10,619 nucleotides of DNA from NCBI GenBank assembly GCA_947455875.1, contig CANGSD010000017.1, forward strand, positions 1-10,619, in the 5' to 3' direction. The notes below the pieces were generated by a model. That model made no database searches. It saw nothing but the letters and a program-made list of their open reading frames with translations, and was not told where the DNA came from. Position 1 is the stretch's first letter. Each line of letters opens with the position of its first letter. Shown here one piece after another: positions 1-10,619 of this stretch. The position numbers and the translations under genes are program-made. Source of the stretch: Comamonadaceae bacterium. GTDB lineage: Bacteria > Pseudomonadota > Gammaproteobacteria > Burkholderiales > Burkholderiaceae.

Positions 1-1409
1 AACAAACCATTGATCGACAACACCACGCGCACGTCGGCATCGGCCGATACGGTGGTGGCGGTGACAGGCTCATCAAAGTACATGACCTTGACCACGCGCA
101 GGTAATAGAAGGCGCCGATCAGCGACGCCATCACCGCAAAAATGGCCATGCCGATATACAGAGCCTGCCCGGAACCCACCAGCGCCTGCAGCACGGCCAG
201 CTTGGCGTAGAAGCCCACCAGGGGCGGGATACCGGCCAGCGAGAACATGCAGATCGCCATCACACCGGCAAACAGCGGGCTGCGCTGGTTCAGACCGGCC
301 AGGTCAGAGATTTCTTCGCTCTCAAAGCCCTCGCGCGCCAGCAGCAAGATGATGCCGAAGGTGGCCAGCGTGGTGAGCACATAGGTCACGATGTAGAACA
401 TCGAGGCGCTGTAGGCGACCTGGCCGTTGGCGGTGCTGCCGTTGACGACACCTGCAGACAGGCCCAGAAGCACGAAGCCCATTTGCGCGATGGTCGAATA
501 GGCCAGCATGCGCTTGAGGTTGGTCTGCGCAATCGCCGCCAGATTCCCCACCAAGAGCGAAGCAATCGCCAGCAAACCCAGCATCTGCTGCCAGTCGATG
601 GCCAGGGGGATCAGGCCCTCCACCAGCAGACGAATCACGATGCCGAAGGCCGCCAGCTCGGGCGCGGCGCCGATCATCAGCGTCACCGCGGTCGGCGCGC
701 CCTGGTAGACGTCGGGAATCCACATGTGGAAAGGCACGGCCCCCAGCTTGAAGGCCAGGCCGGCCACGATGAACACCAGACCGAACACCAGCACCTCGTG
801 CTTGATGCGGCCGCTGCCAATCGCCTTGAACACCTCGTCGATATTGAGCGAGCCGGTGGCGCCGTACATCATGGACAGGCCATACAGCAGGAAGCCCGAG
901 GCCATCGCGCCCAGCACGAAGTACTTCATGGCGGCTTCGGTGGCTTTCTCGTTGTCGCGACGTAGGGCCACCAGCGCATAACTAGACAGCGTCAGCAGCT
1001 CGAGTCCCAGGTAGATCACCAGGAAGTTGCTGCCCGAGACCATCACGAAGATGCCCAGAAGCGAGAACAGCGACAGGGTGAACAGCTCGCCCCCACGCAT
1101 CATGTCGCGGTCGGCCGCATAGGGTCGGCTGTAAACCAGCGTGACGCCCACAGCCACGGCAGCAAAGGCCTTGAGCCAATTGCCCATGGGATCGCTCACC
1201 ACCATCTTGCCGAAGGCGTACTGCGTGCTGCCCTCCAGGGCGGCACTGGCGCACAGCCAGGTCACCACCGCCAGGGTGGCCAGGGTCAGCACATAAGTCA
1301 GGTCGCGAAGGCGGCTCTTGACACCCAGGTCCACCAGCAAGATGGCGCAGGCCATCACCGCCAGAACGATTTCCGGGGCGACGACGAAGAGGCTCAGTGT
1401 GTCCAGCAT
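1..1409 (-). CDS. nuoN: NADH-quinone oxidoreductase subunit N, 3' end outside window
   Basis: NuoN is one of the three antiporter-like proton-channel subunits in the membrane arm of complex I. I translated the minus strand from the ATG at 1409 and the frame stays open to base 1, giving about 469 residues. The family is usually a little under 500 residues, so only the last 20-30 are missing. The protein starts [20 protein letters not shown] and is hydrophobic throughout; the family has about 14 membrane helices. The channel glutamate sits in [12 protein letters not shown] (E137) and the central lysine in [15 protein letters not shown] (K221), followed by the family block around [16 protein letters not shown]. 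The start lies 2 bases after the nuoM stop, so translation is probably coupled; I see no strong Shine-Dalgarno. It would be the last nuo gene in the usual order. No frameshift or internal stop is visible. Confidence 0.96.
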   Translation of the reverse strand, partial: MLDTLSLFVVAPEIVLAVMACAILLVDLGVKSRLRDLTYVLTLATLAVVTWLCASAALEGSTQYAFGKMVVSDPMGNWLKAFAAVAVGVTLVYSRPYAADRDMMRGGELFTLSLFSLLGIFVMVSGSNFLVIYLGLELLTLSSYALVALRRDNEKATEAAMKYFVLGAMASGFLLYGLSMMYGATGSLNIDEVFKAIGSGRIKHEVLVFGLVFIVAGLAFKLGAVPFHMWIPDVYQGAPTAVTLMIGAAPELAAFGIVIRLLVEGLIPLAIDWQQMLGLLAIASLLVGNLAAIAQTNLKRMLAYSTIAQMGFVLLGLSAGVVNGSTANGQVAYSASMFYIVTYVLTTLATFGIILLLAREGFESEEISDLAGLNQRSPLFAGVMAICMFSLAGIPPLVGFYAKLAVLQALVGSGQALYIGMAIFAVMASLIGAFYYLRVVKVMYFDEPVTATTVSADADVRVVLSINGL

Positions 1410-1411
1410 GA

Positions 1412-2887
1412 TCAATTCAGCTTCGAAGCCGCCACGTGCTTGAGGAACTCGGCGACAGAGACGTCCATGACGTCGGTAAAGGGCTTGGGATAAATGCCCA
1501 TGTAGAGGACCGCGATCGCCAGCAGCGACAGCATGAGGAACTCGCGGCTGTTGATGTCGGTCAGCGCCTTGACGTCCTCATTGGCCACCGGACCCAGGTA
1601 GACGCGCTTGAACATCCACAGGGTGTAAGCCGCGCCGAAGATCAGGGCGGTGGCAGCGGCCAGACCCAGCCAGAAATTGGCCTTGGTCGCACCCAGGATC
1701 ACCATCCACTCGCCCACGAAACCGGCGGTAGCGGGCAGACCACAGTTGGCCATGGCAAAGAGCAGTGCGAAGGCCGCGAACTTGGGCATGGTGTTGACCA
1801 CACCGCCATAGCTGGCGATCTCGCGCGAGTGCACCCGGTCATAGAGCACGCCGATGCACAGGAACATCGCACCCGAGACAAAGCCGTGGGCAATCATCTG
1901 CACCAGGCCACCGGCCACGCCGAGGTCGTTGAAGATGAAGAAGCCCAGCGTGACGAAGCCCATGTGGGCCACCGACGAATACGCCACCAGCTTTTTCATG
2001 TCCTGCTGCACCATCGCCACCAGGCCCACGTAGATCACGGCAATCAGCGACAGCCCGATCATCAGCCAGGCCCATTCGTGGGCGGCATCGGGAGCAATCG
2101 GCATGGAAAAGCGCAGGAAGCCGTAGGCGCCCAGTTTCAGCATGATGGCCGCCAGCACCGCCGAGCCGCCGGTGGGCGCCTCCACGTGCACGTCGGGCAG
2201 CCAGGTGTGCACCGGCCACATCGGCACCTTCACCGCAAACGCTGCGAAGAACGCAAAGAACAACAGGGTCTGGGGTGCCGCCGCCAGCGGCAGCTGGTGC
2301 CAGGCCTGGATGTCGAAGCTGCCGCCTGCCTTGTTGTACAAGTAGATCAGGGCGATCAGCATCAACAGCGAACCGAGCAGCGTGTACAGGAAGAACTTGA
2401 ACGCCGCGTAGATCTTGCGCGGGCCGCCCCAGATACCAATGATCAAATACATCGGGATCAGTGTGGCCTCGAAGAACACGTAGAACAACATGCCATCCAG
2501 CGCACTGAACACACCGATCATCAGGCCCGACAAAATCAGGAAGGCGCCCATGTACTGGTTCACGCGCTCGGTGATCACCTCCCAGGCCGAGATCACTACG
2601 ATCACCGTGATGAAAGCCGTCAGCGGCACGAACCAGAACGAGATGCCGTCCAGACCCAGGTGGTAGTGGACGTTAAAGCGCGCAATCCAGGGCGCTTTCT
2701 CGACAAACTGCATGGCCGCCGTCGACGCATCGAAGCCGGTGTACAGCGGCAGCGTGAGCAAGAGGCTCACGACCGCGCCCACCAGCGCGAACCAGCGCAC
2801 GACGCGCGCCTGATCGTCCCGACCCAGGGCCAGCAGCACGACGCCAAAGAAGATCGGCGTCCAGATGGCAAGGCTCAACAAACCCAT
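1412..2887 (-). CDS. nuoM: NADH-quinone oxidoreductase subunit M
   Basis: NuoM is an antiporter-like, proton-translocating membrane subunit of complex I, located between NuoL and NuoN in the membrane arm. The gene is complete: 491 residues, normal for the family. Recognisable blocks are [15 protein letters not shown] near residues 78-92, [18 protein letters not shown] with the conserved intramembrane glutamate E140, and [18 protein letters not shown] with the conserved lysine K220, followed by the [22 protein letters not shown] block. The family has about 14 transmembrane helices and the hydrophobicity fits. The ATG at 2887 follows a good AGGAG Shine-Dalgarno (2898-2902) that overlaps the nuoL stop codon. 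This is the clearest ribosome binding site in the window. The TGA stop lies 2 bases before nuoN. Nothing is truncated or unusual. Confidence 0.98.
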   Translation of the reverse strand: MGLLSLAIWTPIFFGVVLLALGRDDQARVVRWFALVGAVVSLLLTLPLYTGFDASTAAMQFVEKAPWIARFNVHYHLGLDGISFWFVPLTAFITVIVVISAWEVITERVNQYMGAFLILSGLMIGVFSALDGMLFYVFFEATLIPMYLIIGIWGGPRKIYAAFKFFLYTLLGSLLMLIALIYLYNKAGGSFDIQAWHQLPLAAAPQTLLFFAFFAAFAVKVPMWPVHTWLPDVHVEAPTGGSAVLAAIMLKLGAYGFLRFSMPIAPDAAHEWAWLMIGLSLIAVIYVGLVAMVQQDMKKLVAYSSVAHMGFVTLGFFIFNDLGVAGGLVQMIAHGFVSGAMFLCIGVLYDRVHSREIASYGGVVNTMPKFAAFALLFAMANCGLPATAGFVGEWMVILGATKANFWLGLAAATALIFGAAYTLWMFKRVYLGPVANEDVKALTDINSREFLMLSLLAIAVLYMGIYPKPFTDVMDVSVAEFLKHVAASKLN

Positions 2888-2897
2888 TTTTGTTTTT

Positions 2898-2900
2898 CTC

Positions 2901-2902
<2 letters not shown>
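2898..2902 (-). promoter_or_regulatory. Shine-Dalgarno of nuoM
   Basis: On the minus strand AGGAG lies about 10 bases before the nuoM ATG (2887). Its first bases are part of the nuoL stop (TAGGAG), so ribosomes finishing nuoL are placed to start nuoM. It supports the nuoM start and is stronger than the leaders of the neighbouring genes. Confidence 0.75.
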
Positions 2903-4928
<2,026 letters not shown>

Positions 4929-4941
4929 ATCGTGTGCGGGC

Positions 4942-5250
4942 TCAGCCCTTGAGCGTGTTGAGTTCTTCGACGTTGATGTTCGACTTGTTGCGGAACAACA
5001 GCACCAGGATCGCGAGGCCGATGGCCGATTCAGCCGCCGCCACCGTGAGGATGAAGAACACGAAGATCTGGCCGTGCATGTCGTTCAGGTAGTACGAGAA
5101 CGCGACGAAGTTCATGTTCACCGCCAGCAGCATCAGCTCGATGGCCATGAGCAGCACGATCAGGTTGCGGCGATTGAGGAAGATGCCCACCACCGACAGC
5201 GCGAACAAGATCGCGCCCAGGGACAGGAAGTGGCCAAGGGTCAGGCTCAT
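4942..5250 (-). CDS. nuoK: NADH-quinone oxidoreductase subunit K
   Basis: NuoK is a small three-helix membrane subunit of complex I, homologous to mitochondrial ND4L, lying in the proton path between NuoH/NuoJ and NuoN. The gene is complete at 102 residues, normal for the family. The two buried glutamates known to matter in E. coli NuoK (E36, E72) correspond here to E38 in the [13 protein letters not shown] block and E74 in the [15 protein letters not shown] block. The ATG at 5250 overlaps the nuoJ TGA by 4 bases (ATGA), and GGAG lies about 7 bases upstream inside the end of nuoJ, so the start is well supported and coupled to nuoJ translation. Confidence 0.98.
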   Translation of the reverse strand: MSLTLGHFLSLGAILFALSVVGIFLNRRNLIVLLMAIELMLLAVNMNFVAFSYYLNDMHGQIFVFFILTVAAAESAIGLAILVLLFRNKSNINVEELNTLKG

Positions 5251-5903
5251 GTCGAGGCTCCGGGCGGGGTGTCAGGCGCAGGCGCTGGCGCCGGGGGTGC
5301 AGACTGGGTGGGCGCGAGCTTGACCACCTGCAGGCGGTCGGCGGCCTTCACGCGCACCTGATCGGACGGATCCATGTGGCGCGAGTCTTTGCGCTCACGC
5401 AGCGTCAGGGCGATCGCCGCGACGATGGCCACCAGCAGGATCAGAGCGGCGATTTCCAGGGGGAACAGGTACTGGGTGTACAGCAGCTTGCCCAGCTCCT
5501 TGGTGTTGGAGTAATCGGCGGCCAGCGGCGCGGCAGCGGCTTTGCTGCCTTCAGTGACGCGAAAGCCCCCCATCAGAACGGCCGCCATTTCCAGAGCGAT
5601 CAGCGCACCGATCAGGCCCGCCAGCGGAAAGTGCTTCCAGAACCCAGAGCGCAGGCTGTCGATGTGGATGTCCAGCATCATCACCACGAACAAGAACAGC
5701 ACCATCACCGCGCCGACATACACCAGCACCAGCGAGATGGCCAGGAACTCCGCCCGCAGCAGCAGCCAGACGGCGGCGGCCTGCGAGAACGCGAGCACCA
5801 GGTACAAGGCGGCGTGCACGGGATTGCGCGCCGTGATGACCCGGAAGGACGCGAACAGCAAGATCGCGGAGAAGAGGTAGAAAAGACCGGTGACGATGTC
5901 CAT
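5247..5903 (-). CDS. nuoJ: NADH-quinone oxidoreductase subunit J
   Basis: NuoJ (ND6 homologue) is a membrane subunit of complex I with five helices in the family. Its third helix takes part in coupling quinone reduction to proton transfer. The protein has 218 residues. The first 80 or so contain the conserved stretches [17 protein letters not shown] and [20 protein letters not shown], which hold the third-helix region. A further helix runs through about residues 92-112 ([20 protein letters not shown]), and the last lies in [18 protein letters not shown]. After that comes a soluble tail ending in a proline- and alanine-rich segment ([17 protein letters not shown]), probably disordered. The ATG at 5903 lies 24 bases after the nuoI stop, the largest gap in the window, with no strong Shine-Dalgarno. 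The stop overlaps nuoK. Confidence 0.97.
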   Translation of the reverse strand: MDIVTGLFYLFSAILLFASFRVITARNPVHAALYLVLAFSQAAAVWLLLRAEFLAISLVLVYVGAVMVLFLFVVMMLDIHIDSLRSGFWKHFPLAGLIGALIALEMAAVLMGGFRVTEGSKAAAAPLAADYSNTKELGKLLYTQYLFPLEIAALILLVAIVAAIALTLRERKDSRHMDPSDQVRVKAADRLQVVKLAPTQSAPPAPAPAPDTPPGAST

Positions 5904-5927
5904 GGTGGGGTGCTCGTGTGGGTCGCG

Positions 5928-6446
5928 TCAGCGATAGCGGGCGTCGGCCGCCTTGGCCGCCGCGATCTCGGGTTCGTAGCGATCGCCCACGGCCAGCAGC
6001 ATTTCTTTGGTGAAGTACAGGTCGCCGCGCTTTTCGCCGTGGTATTCGAGGATGTGGGTCTCGACGATGGAATCGACCGGGCAGCTTTCTTCGCAGAAGC
6101 CGCAGAAGATGCACTTGGTCAGGTCGATGTCGTAGCGCGTAGTGCGTCGGGTGCCGTCGGCGCGCTGGTCGGACTCGATGGTGATGGCCAGCGCCGGGCA
6201 AACAGCCTCGCACAGCTTGCAAGCGATACAGCGCTCTTCACCGTTCTCATACCGACGCAGCGCGTGCAGACCCCGAAAACGCGGCGACAGCGGCGTCTTT
6301 TCTTCCGGGAACTGCACGGTAATAGCGCGCGAGAGGAAGTACTTGCCCGTGATACGCATGCCCTTGAACAGCTCCAACAGCATGAAGCTGGAGAGGAAGT
6401 CCTTGAGCGAGAACGCGGACGGGTTGGACAGGGTTTGCGTGGACAT
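5928..6446 (-). CDS. nuoI: NADH-quinone oxidoreductase subunit I (2x[4Fe-4S])
   Basis: NuoI is the peripheral-arm ferredoxin-like subunit of complex I. It holds clusters N6a and N6b and passes electrons from NuoG towards N2 in NuoB. Counting from MSTQTL, the two cluster motifs are C73-x2-C76-x2-C79-x3-C83-P and C112-x2-C115-x2-C118-x3-C122-P, the complete 8-Cys set. Other conserved parts are [36 protein letters not shown], and [20 protein letters not shown] near the C-terminus. The length is 172 residues, slightly longer at the N-terminus than many homologues. The start is ambiguous: a GTG at 6449 immediately precedes the ATG at 6446. I prefer the ATG, which gives the same protein less one residue. 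The gene begins 12 bases after the nuoH stop with only a weak Shine-Dalgarno. Confidence 0.97.
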   Translation of the reverse strand: MSTQTLSNPSAFSLKDFLSSFMLLELFKGMRITGKYFLSRAITVQFPEEKTPLSPRFRGLHALRRYENGEERCIACKLCEAVCPALAITIESDQRADGTRRTTRYDIDLTKCIFCGFCEESCPVDSIVETHILEYHGEKRGDLYFTKEMLLAVGDRYEPEIAAAKAADARYR

Positions 6447-6458
6447 CACCTTGACTCG

Positions 6459-7541
6459 TTATTTCCAGATGTTGAAAGGGGTCTGCATCCACAGGCCGAC
6501 CACGACCAGCCACACCAGGGTGACGGGAATGAAGATCTTCCAGCCCAGACGCATGATCTGGTCGTAGCGGTAACGGGGGAAGGTCGAGCGCACCCACAGG
6601 AACACGGTGACGACTGCAAAGGTCTTCAGACCCAGCCAGATCCAGCCCGGAATCGCGGCCAGCAGCGGCGAGTCGATCGGGGGCAACCAGCCACCCAGGA
6701 ACAAGATCACCGCCAGGATCGAGACCAACCACATATTGGCGTACTCGGCCAGGAAGAACATGGCGAAGCTCATGCCCGAGTACTCGATCATGTGACCGGC
6801 CACGATCTCGGACTCGCCTTCGACCACGTCAAAGGGGTGACGGTTGGTCTCGGCCAGGCCCGAGATGAAATACACCAGGAAGATCGGCAGCAGGGGCAGC
6901 CAGTTCCAGGACAGGAAGTTCAGCCCCATGTGCGCGAAGTAGCCCTGGCCCTGGCTCATGACCACATCGGTCATGTTCAGGCTGCCGGCCACCATCAGCA
7001 CCACCACCAGGCAAAAGCCCATGGCGATTTCATAACTGACCATCTGCGCCGAGGCGCGCAGGGCACCGAGCAGCGCGTACTTGGAGTTGGAGGCCCAGCC
7101 CGCGATGATCACGCCGTACACCTCCAGCGAGGTGATGGCCATGATGAACAACAGGCCGGCATTGATATTGGCCAGCGCCACATCGGGGCCGAAGGGGATC
7201 ACGGCCCAGGCGACCAGCGCCGGCATGATGGTCATGATCGGACCGAGGAAGAACAGGCCCTTGCTGGCCGCCGTCGGCCGAATGATTTCCTTGGTCAGGA
7301 GCTTCAGTGCATCGGCAATTGGCTGCAGCAGGCCCAGGGGGCCGATGCGGTTGGGACCCACGCGCACCTGGGTGTAGCCAATGGCCTTGCGCTCCCACAG
7401 CGTGAGGTAGGCCACCGCGCCCATGAGGGGCAGCACCACGGCGACGATCTTGATCAGGGTCCACACCACCGGCCAGCCCACGCTGGACCACCAGGGCGCG
7501 GCCAGCAGGCCGTAGCCGAATCCGTAAATCGTGTCGATCAT
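6459..7541 (-). CDS. nuoH: NADH-quinone oxidoreductase subunit H
   Basis: NuoH (ND1 homologue) anchors the peripheral arm in the membrane. With NuoB and NuoD it forms the quinone-binding chamber and the start of the proton-coupling path. The gene is complete at 360 residues, with about eight membrane helices expected. The family signatures are clear: [20 protein letters not shown] at residues 50-69 followed by [36 protein letters not shown] at 138-157, [18 protein letters not shown] at 158-175, and the acidic loop [20 protein letters not shown] at 230-249. The ATG at 7541 overlaps the nuoG TGA by 4 bases (ATGA), and a GGGGGT resembling GGAGGT lies 6 bases upstream. The TAA stop is 12 bases before the nuoI ATG. 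Because its start is coupled to nuoG termination, the amber codon in nuoG could reduce its translation. Confidence 0.98.
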   Translation of the reverse strand: MIDTIYGFGYGLLAAPWWSSVGWPVVWTLIKIVAVVLPLMGAVAYLTLWERKAIGYTQVRVGPNRIGPLGLLQPIADALKLLTKEIIRPTAASKGLFFLGPIMTIMPALVAWAVIPFGPDVALANINAGLLFIMAITSLEVYGVIIAGWASNSKYALLGALRASAQMVSYEIAMGFCLVVVLMVAGSLNMTDVVMSQGQGYFAHMGLNFLSWNWLPLLPIFLVYFISGLAETNRHPFDVVEGESEIVAGHMIEYSGMSFAMFFLAEYANMWLVSILAVILFLGGWLPPIDSPLLAAIPGWIWLGLKTFAVVTVFLWVRSTFPRYRYDQIMRLGWKIFIPVTLVWLVVVGLWMQTPFNIWK

Positions 7542-8191
7542 GCGCTTACCCCCGGAGCCACTGGAGCGGCACCCGCGCGCGCGTCAGCCGTGCTTTGCAG
7601 CGACGGCGCGCGGCGCACGATGCCATCGAGCTGGTAAATCGCGGCACTGACCGGGCGGCCCGCAGCGGGCGACAGGTCGATGGCGGCCGACGTGGCGTTG
7701 GACAGAACGTTGCCTTGAACGAAATCTTGCTGGACGTCTTGTGCACCGCGCACGGCCGCCAGCACTTCTTGCGAGGACGTGAACTCGAAGCCCGGCAGGC
7801 CCAAGGTGTTGCCCAGGACGCGCAGCACCTTCCAGGCCGGGCGGGTCTCACCCAGGGGCTTGACCACGGCGTGGAAGCCCTGGACACGGCCCTCGGCGTT
7901 GACGAAGGTGCCCGGGGTCTCGGTGAACGGGGCGATCGGCAGCAGCACGTCGCTGATGTCGGTGTTGCACTTGAAGGGGCTGAGCGTGACGACCATGCCG
8001 CCCTGCCCGATCGGCGCCGCAGGACGCGCGGCGTCGAAGGCGGGTTCGGTATTGAGCAGGATCAGGGCCTTCAGGCCCCCGGCCAGCATCTGACCGGCAT
8101 GCAGACCGCCCGCACCGGGCAGCGCGCCCGCGAGCTGTGCGCCCACGGTGTTGGCGGCTTCGGTGAGGTAGCCGACGGTGGCACCGGTCTG
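7538..8191 (-). pseudogene. nuoG: NuoG C-terminal remainder downstream of the amber codon
   Basis: These 217 codons continue the nuoG frame directly after TAG with QTGATVGYLTEAANTVGAQ, followed by PIAPFTETPGTFVNAEGRVQ and VVKPLGETRPAWKVLRVLGN, all typical of the end of betaproteobacterial NuoG. It corresponds to the last part of the molybdopterin-oxidoreductase-like fold and the C-terminal tail. The earliest plausible in-frame restart is a GTG at 8146, then an ATG near 8093; neither has a visible Shine-Dalgarno. On its own the fragment has no metal-binding motif. I see no decay in it: no further stop or frameshift, and the reading frame is fully conserved. Confidence 0.7.
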
Positions 8192-8194
8192 CTA
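8192..8194 (-). other. In-frame amber (TAG) codon within nuoG
   Basis: The plus strand reads cta at 8192-8194, which is TAG on the coding strand, in the context GGT-TAG-CAG-ACC. A single base change would restore a sense codon: CAG or GAG at the first position, or others. Homologues as I remember them have a sense codon such as E or Q at this junction, in a motif like (W)(I/L)(G/A)xQTGAT. Confidence 0.9.
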
Positions 8195-9700
8195 ACCGAG
8201 CCAGTGGGCAATCGCCAGCAGCGACGGGGCCTTGGCATGGTGAGCCGCCGCATTGCCCAAAAGAATGGACTTGCGCTCGCCAGACAGCAGCGACTTGGCC
8301 ATGCCCGTCCAGCGCGCGGCGTGGGCTTTTTGCAGGGCCTGGACCGCGTCGGCGCTGAGGGCGGCCGGTACGGCAACGCCTTTTTCAGCGGCCACGGCCA
8401 GGGCTACGCAGGCCAAGGCCTGAGCCCAGTCGGCGGCGGGCACGACGGCCTTGTGGGCGATGGGCAGGGCCCAGTCGTCGTCGGCGTCATTGATCACGCT
8501 GACCTGCGCACCCTTGCGGGTGGCGGCGCGCACGCGCAGCGCGAACAGCGGATGGTCCTTGCGCAGATTGGAGCCGACCACCAGCGCGCGCTGCACCTCA
8601 GACAGCGAGGCAATCGAGGTGCCGAGCCAGCGCACGCCCTGCGGCGCGGCGAAGTCGGCGTGGCGCAGGCGATAGTCGATGTTCTGGCTGCCCATCGCGC
8701 GCATCAGGGCACCGGCCAGGTACAACTCTTCGACGGAACTGTGCGGGCTGACCAGCGCACCGATGCTGGCCGCGCCGTGATCGGCCTTCACACCCTGCAG
8801 GCCCTTGGCCACGTAGTCCAGCGCGGTCTGCCAGTCGACGGCGATCCACTGACCGCCCTGCTTGATCATGGGCGTGGTCAGGCGCTCGGGACCATTGAGG
8901 GCCTCATACGAGAAGCGATCGCGATCGGCCAACCAGCATTCGTTGACGCCGTCGTTCTCCAGGGGCAGCACGCGCATGACCTGGTTGCCCTTGACCTGCA
9001 CGACCAGGTTGGCGCCGGTGGAATCGTGGGGGCTGATCGACTTGCGGCGCGAGAGCTCCCAGGTACGGGCGCTGTAGCGGAACGGCTTGCTGGTGAGGGC
9101 GCCGACCGGGCACAGGTCGATCATGTTGCCCGAGACTTCGGAGTCGACGGTATCGCCCACCACGGTGGTGATCTCGGAATGCTCGCCCCGATGGATCATG
9201 CCCAGCTCCATCACGCCGGCCACTTCCTGGCCAAAGCGCACGCAGCGGGTGCAATGGATGCAGCGGCTCATTTCCTCCATGGAAATCAGCGGACCCACAT
9301 CCTTGTGAAAGACCACGCGCTTTTCTTCCTGGTAGCGCGAGGCTGAAGCCCCGTAGCCCACCGCCAGGTCTTGCAGCTGGCACTCACCGCCCTGGTCGCA
9401 GATGGGGCAATCGAGCGGGTGGTTGATCAGGAGGAACTCCATCACCGACTGCTGCGCCTTCACGGCCTTGTCGGAATGGGTGCGCACCACCATGCCGTTG
9501 GTCACGGGCGTGGCGCAGGCCGGCAGGGGCTTGGGCGCCTTCTCCACATCGACCAGGCACATGCGGCAGTTGGCCGCGATGGACAGCTTCTTGTGATAGC
9601 AAAAGTGCGGGATGTAGGTGCCGGCCTTTTCCGCAGCATGCATGACCATGCTGCCTTCAGCCACTTCCACCTTTTTTCCGTCGAGTTCGATTTCAACCAT
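8192..9700 (-). CDS. nuoG: NuoG 5' part, 502 residues, with all Fe-S ligands
   Basis: This is the part of nuoG that is translated if the amber codon is real. The N-terminal ferredoxin domain has the 2Fe-2S (N1b) ligands C34, C45, C48 and C62. The next domain has the N5 set H94, C98, C101 and C107 ([18 protein letters not shown]), then N4 with C147, C150, C153 and C197 ([14 protein letters not shown] and DLCPVGAL). From about residue 220 the molybdopterin-oxidoreductase-like domain begins; in complex I this domain holds no molybdenum cofactor. At the usual place of the extra N7 ligands the sequence reads [12 protein letters not shown] without cysteines, as in many proteobacteria and mitochondria. 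The ATG at 9700 is supported by the conserved start [16 protein letters not shown]. The product would stop inside the C-terminal domain, after AIAHWLG. Confidence 0.85.
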   Translation of the reverse strand: MVEIELDGKKVEVAEGSMVMHAAEKAGTYIPHFCYHKKLSIAANCRMCLVDVEKAPKPLPACATPVTNGMVVRTHSDKAVKAQQSVMEFLLINHPLDCPICDQGGECQLQDLAVGYGASASRYQEEKRVVFHKDVGPLISMEEMSRCIHCTRCVRFGQEVAGVMELGMIHRGEHSEITTVVGDTVDSEVSGNMIDLCPVGALTSKPFRYSARTWELSRRKSISPHDSTGANLVVQVKGNQVMRVLPLENDGVNECWLADRDRFSYEALNGPERLTTPMIKQGGQWIAVDWQTALDYVAKGLQGVKADHGAASIGALVSPHSSVEELYLAGALMRAMGSQNIDYRLRHADFAAPQGVRWLGTSIASLSEVQRALVVGSNLRKDHPLFALRVRAATRKGAQVSVINDADDDWALPIAHKAVVPAADWAQALACVALAVAAEKGVAVPAALSADAVQALQKAHAARWTGMAKSLLSGERKSILLGNAAAHHAKAPSLLAIAHWLG

Positions 9701-10619
9701 GGTGTGCTTTCGCCGGCTGGGAGATCTTGGCCTCGAACTCGTGCCGGAAGTGCTTGATCATGGCGCGCACCGGCATGGCCGCCGCGTCGCCGAGCGCGCA
9801 GATGGTGCGGCCCTGAATGTTGTCGGCCACGGAATTGAGCAGGTCCATGTCAGAGGGCTTGCCGTGGCCGTTGCAGATGCGATCGACCACGCGCCAGAGC
9901 CAGCCGGTGCCTTCGCGGCAGGGCGTGCACTGGCCGCAGGACTCGTGCATGTAGAAGTACGACAGACGCCGCAGTGATTCGGGCATGTCGCGGGTTTCGT
10001 CCATCACGATCACCGCGCCCGAGCCGAGCATGGAGCCGGCCTTGGCGATGGCGTCGTAGTCCATCGTGATCTCCATCATGATGGACGCGGGCAGCACCGG
10101 CGCCGAGGAGCCACCGGGGATGACGGCCTTGAGCTTCCTGCCACCGCGCACGCCGCCGGCCAGCTCGAGCAGCTTGGCAAAGGGCGTCCCCAGCGGGATC
10201 TCGTAATTGCCCGGGCGCTCGACGTCGCCCGAGATCGAGAAGATCTTGGTGCCGCCGTTATTGGGCTTGCCGCATTCGAGGTAGGCCTGACCGCCGTTGC
10301 GGATGATCCAGGGCACCGCCGCGAAGGTCTCGGTGTTGTTGATGGTGGTGGGCTTGCCGTACAGGCCGAAGCTGGCCGGGAACGGCGGCTTGAAACGCGG
10401 CTGGCCCTTCTTGCCTTCGAGCGACTCGAGCAGCGCGGTCTCTTCGCCGCAGATGTAGGCACCAAAGCCGTGGAAAGCGTGCAACTGGAACGAGAAGTTC
10501 GTGCCCAGGATGTTGTTTCCCAGCAGACCCGCCGCGCGGGCTTCTTCGAGGGCCTCTTCGAAGCGCTCGTAGACCTGGAAGATCTCGCCGTGGATGTAGT
10601 TGTAGCCGACGGAGATGCC
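9693..10619 (-). CDS. nuoF: NADH-quinone oxidoreductase subunit F, 5' end outside window
   Basis: NuoF is the subunit where NADH binds and reduces FMN at the tip of the complex I peripheral arm; it also holds the N3 4Fe-4S cluster. The frame is open from the right edge, where the first full codon is at 10619-10617 ([12 protein letters not shown]), to the TGA at 9693-9695, giving 308 residues. The family has roughly 430-460, so the N-terminal 130-150 residues, including the first glycine-rich nucleotide-binding part, lie beyond the window. Visible features are [20 protein letters not shown] in the FMN/NADH region, [19 protein letters not shown], and the N3 ligands: CGQCTPC (Cys codons at 9938, 9929 and 9920) plus the distal Cys in [12 protein letters not shown] (codon at 9800). 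The 3' end overlaps nuoG by 8 bases. A start at a TTG near 10484 would be wrong, because conserved NuoF sequence continues upstream of it. Confidence 0.97.
   Translation of the reverse strand, partial: GISVGYNYIHGEIFQVYERFEEALEEARAAGLLGNNILGTNFSFQLHAFHGFGAYICGEETALLESLEGKKGQPRFKPPFPASFGLYGKPTTINNTETFAAVPWIIRNGGQAYLECGKPNNGGTKIFSISGDVERPGNYEIPLGTPFAKLLELAGGVRGGRKLKAVIPGGSSAPVLPASIMMEITMDYDAIAKAGSMLGSGAVIVMDETRDMPESLRRLSYFYMHESCGQCTPCREGTGWLWRVVDRICNGHGKPSDMDLLNSVADNIQGRTICALGDAAAMPVRAMIKHFRHEFEAKISQPAKAHHG

Larger units (their letters stand above)
7538..9700 (-). pseudogene. nuoG: NADH-quinone oxidoreductase subunit G, interrupted by an in-frame amber codon
   Basis: NuoG is the large iron-sulfur subunit of the complex I peripheral arm, relaying electrons from NuoF/NuoE to NuoI. 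The reading frame from the ATG at 9700 to the TGA at 7538-7540 is 721 codons, but codon 503 is TAG (8192-8194). The frame is the same on both sides (9700 minus 8146 is a multiple of three) and both halves read as NuoG, so this is one gene with a single nonsense codon, not a frameshift or two genes. The start overlaps the end of nuoF by 8 bases and the end overlaps nuoH by 4, exactly as for an intact gene. All other nuo genes here are intact, so either the lesion is recent or the base is a sequencing error. Readthrough or tRNA suppression is possible but nothing in the sequence shows it. Confidence 0.85.

Noticed and set aside
322..1254. Minus-strand open frames at 322-723 and 982-1254 as separate small genes
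   Set aside because: They lie in other frames inside nuoN, whose own frame is open from 1409 to the window edge and reads as conserved NuoN throughout.
5376..7637. A 753-codon open frame on the plus strand opposite nuoH, nuoI and nuoJ
   Set aside because: Its translation is dominated by H, Q, R, D and G with no recognisable domain, and it lies exactly opposite well-conserved nuo genes. In GC-rich DNA the antisense frame of a biased coding sequence often stays open by chance.
8192..8194. TAG read as pyrrolysine or as a viral-type leaky stop
   Set aside because: Pyrrolysine is not expected in this kind of organism or in NuoG. The following bases (CAGACC) match only the first part of the known CARYYA leaky context, so there is no positive evidence.
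7595..9346. A 583-codon plus-strand open frame opposite nuoG
   Set aside because: It has the same low-complexity, antisense composition and no family signature; it is a shadow of nuoG.

Overview
The window is a continuous stretch of a respiratory complex I operon (NDH-1, proton-translocating NADH:quinone oxidoreductase). Every gene is on the minus strand. Read in the direction of transcription, from high to low coordinates, the order is nuoF (5' end cut off by the window), nuoG, nuoH, nuoI, nuoJ, nuoK, nuoL, nuoM, nuoN (3' end cut off). This is the usual proteobacterial nuo order. The DNA is GC-rich. The NuoI and NuoG sequences (a short NuoG without the extra N7 cluster ligands), the sequence style of NuoL, NuoM and NuoN, and the tight packing suggest a betaproteobacterium of the order Burkholderiales, probably near Comamonadaceae. 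That placement comes from recalled family sequence patterns, not from a search.

Layout: 9693-10619 is nuoF (NADH/FMN subunit, N3 cluster ligands present). 7538-9700 is nuoG. 6459-7541 is nuoH, 5928-6446 nuoI, 5247-5903 nuoJ, 4942-5250 nuoK, 2901-4928 nuoL, 1412-2887 nuoM and 1-1409 nuoN. Intergenic gaps are 0 to about 24 bases. F/G overlap by 8 bases, and G/H and J/K by 4 bases (ATGA). No non-coding stretch is longer than 25 bases, and I see no promoter, terminator, RNA gene, mobile element or repeat array. The operon promoter and the nuoA-E genes would lie beyond the right edge, and the end of the operon beyond the left edge.

Together the genes encode part of the electron-input arm (NuoF, NuoG, and NuoI with its two 4Fe-4S clusters), the quinone-site subunit NuoH, and the proton-pumping membrane arm (NuoJ, K, L, M, N). 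The key charged residues of the pump subunits are present.

The one real anomaly is in nuoG. Codon 503 is an in-frame TAG (8192-8194), and 217 further codons of well-conserved NuoG sequence follow in the same frame, down to the normal overlap with nuoH. All iron-sulfur ligands lie before the stop. It is either a recent nonsense mutation or a sequencing/assembly error. I found no undescribed system; the rest is ordinary, well-conserved core metabolism.
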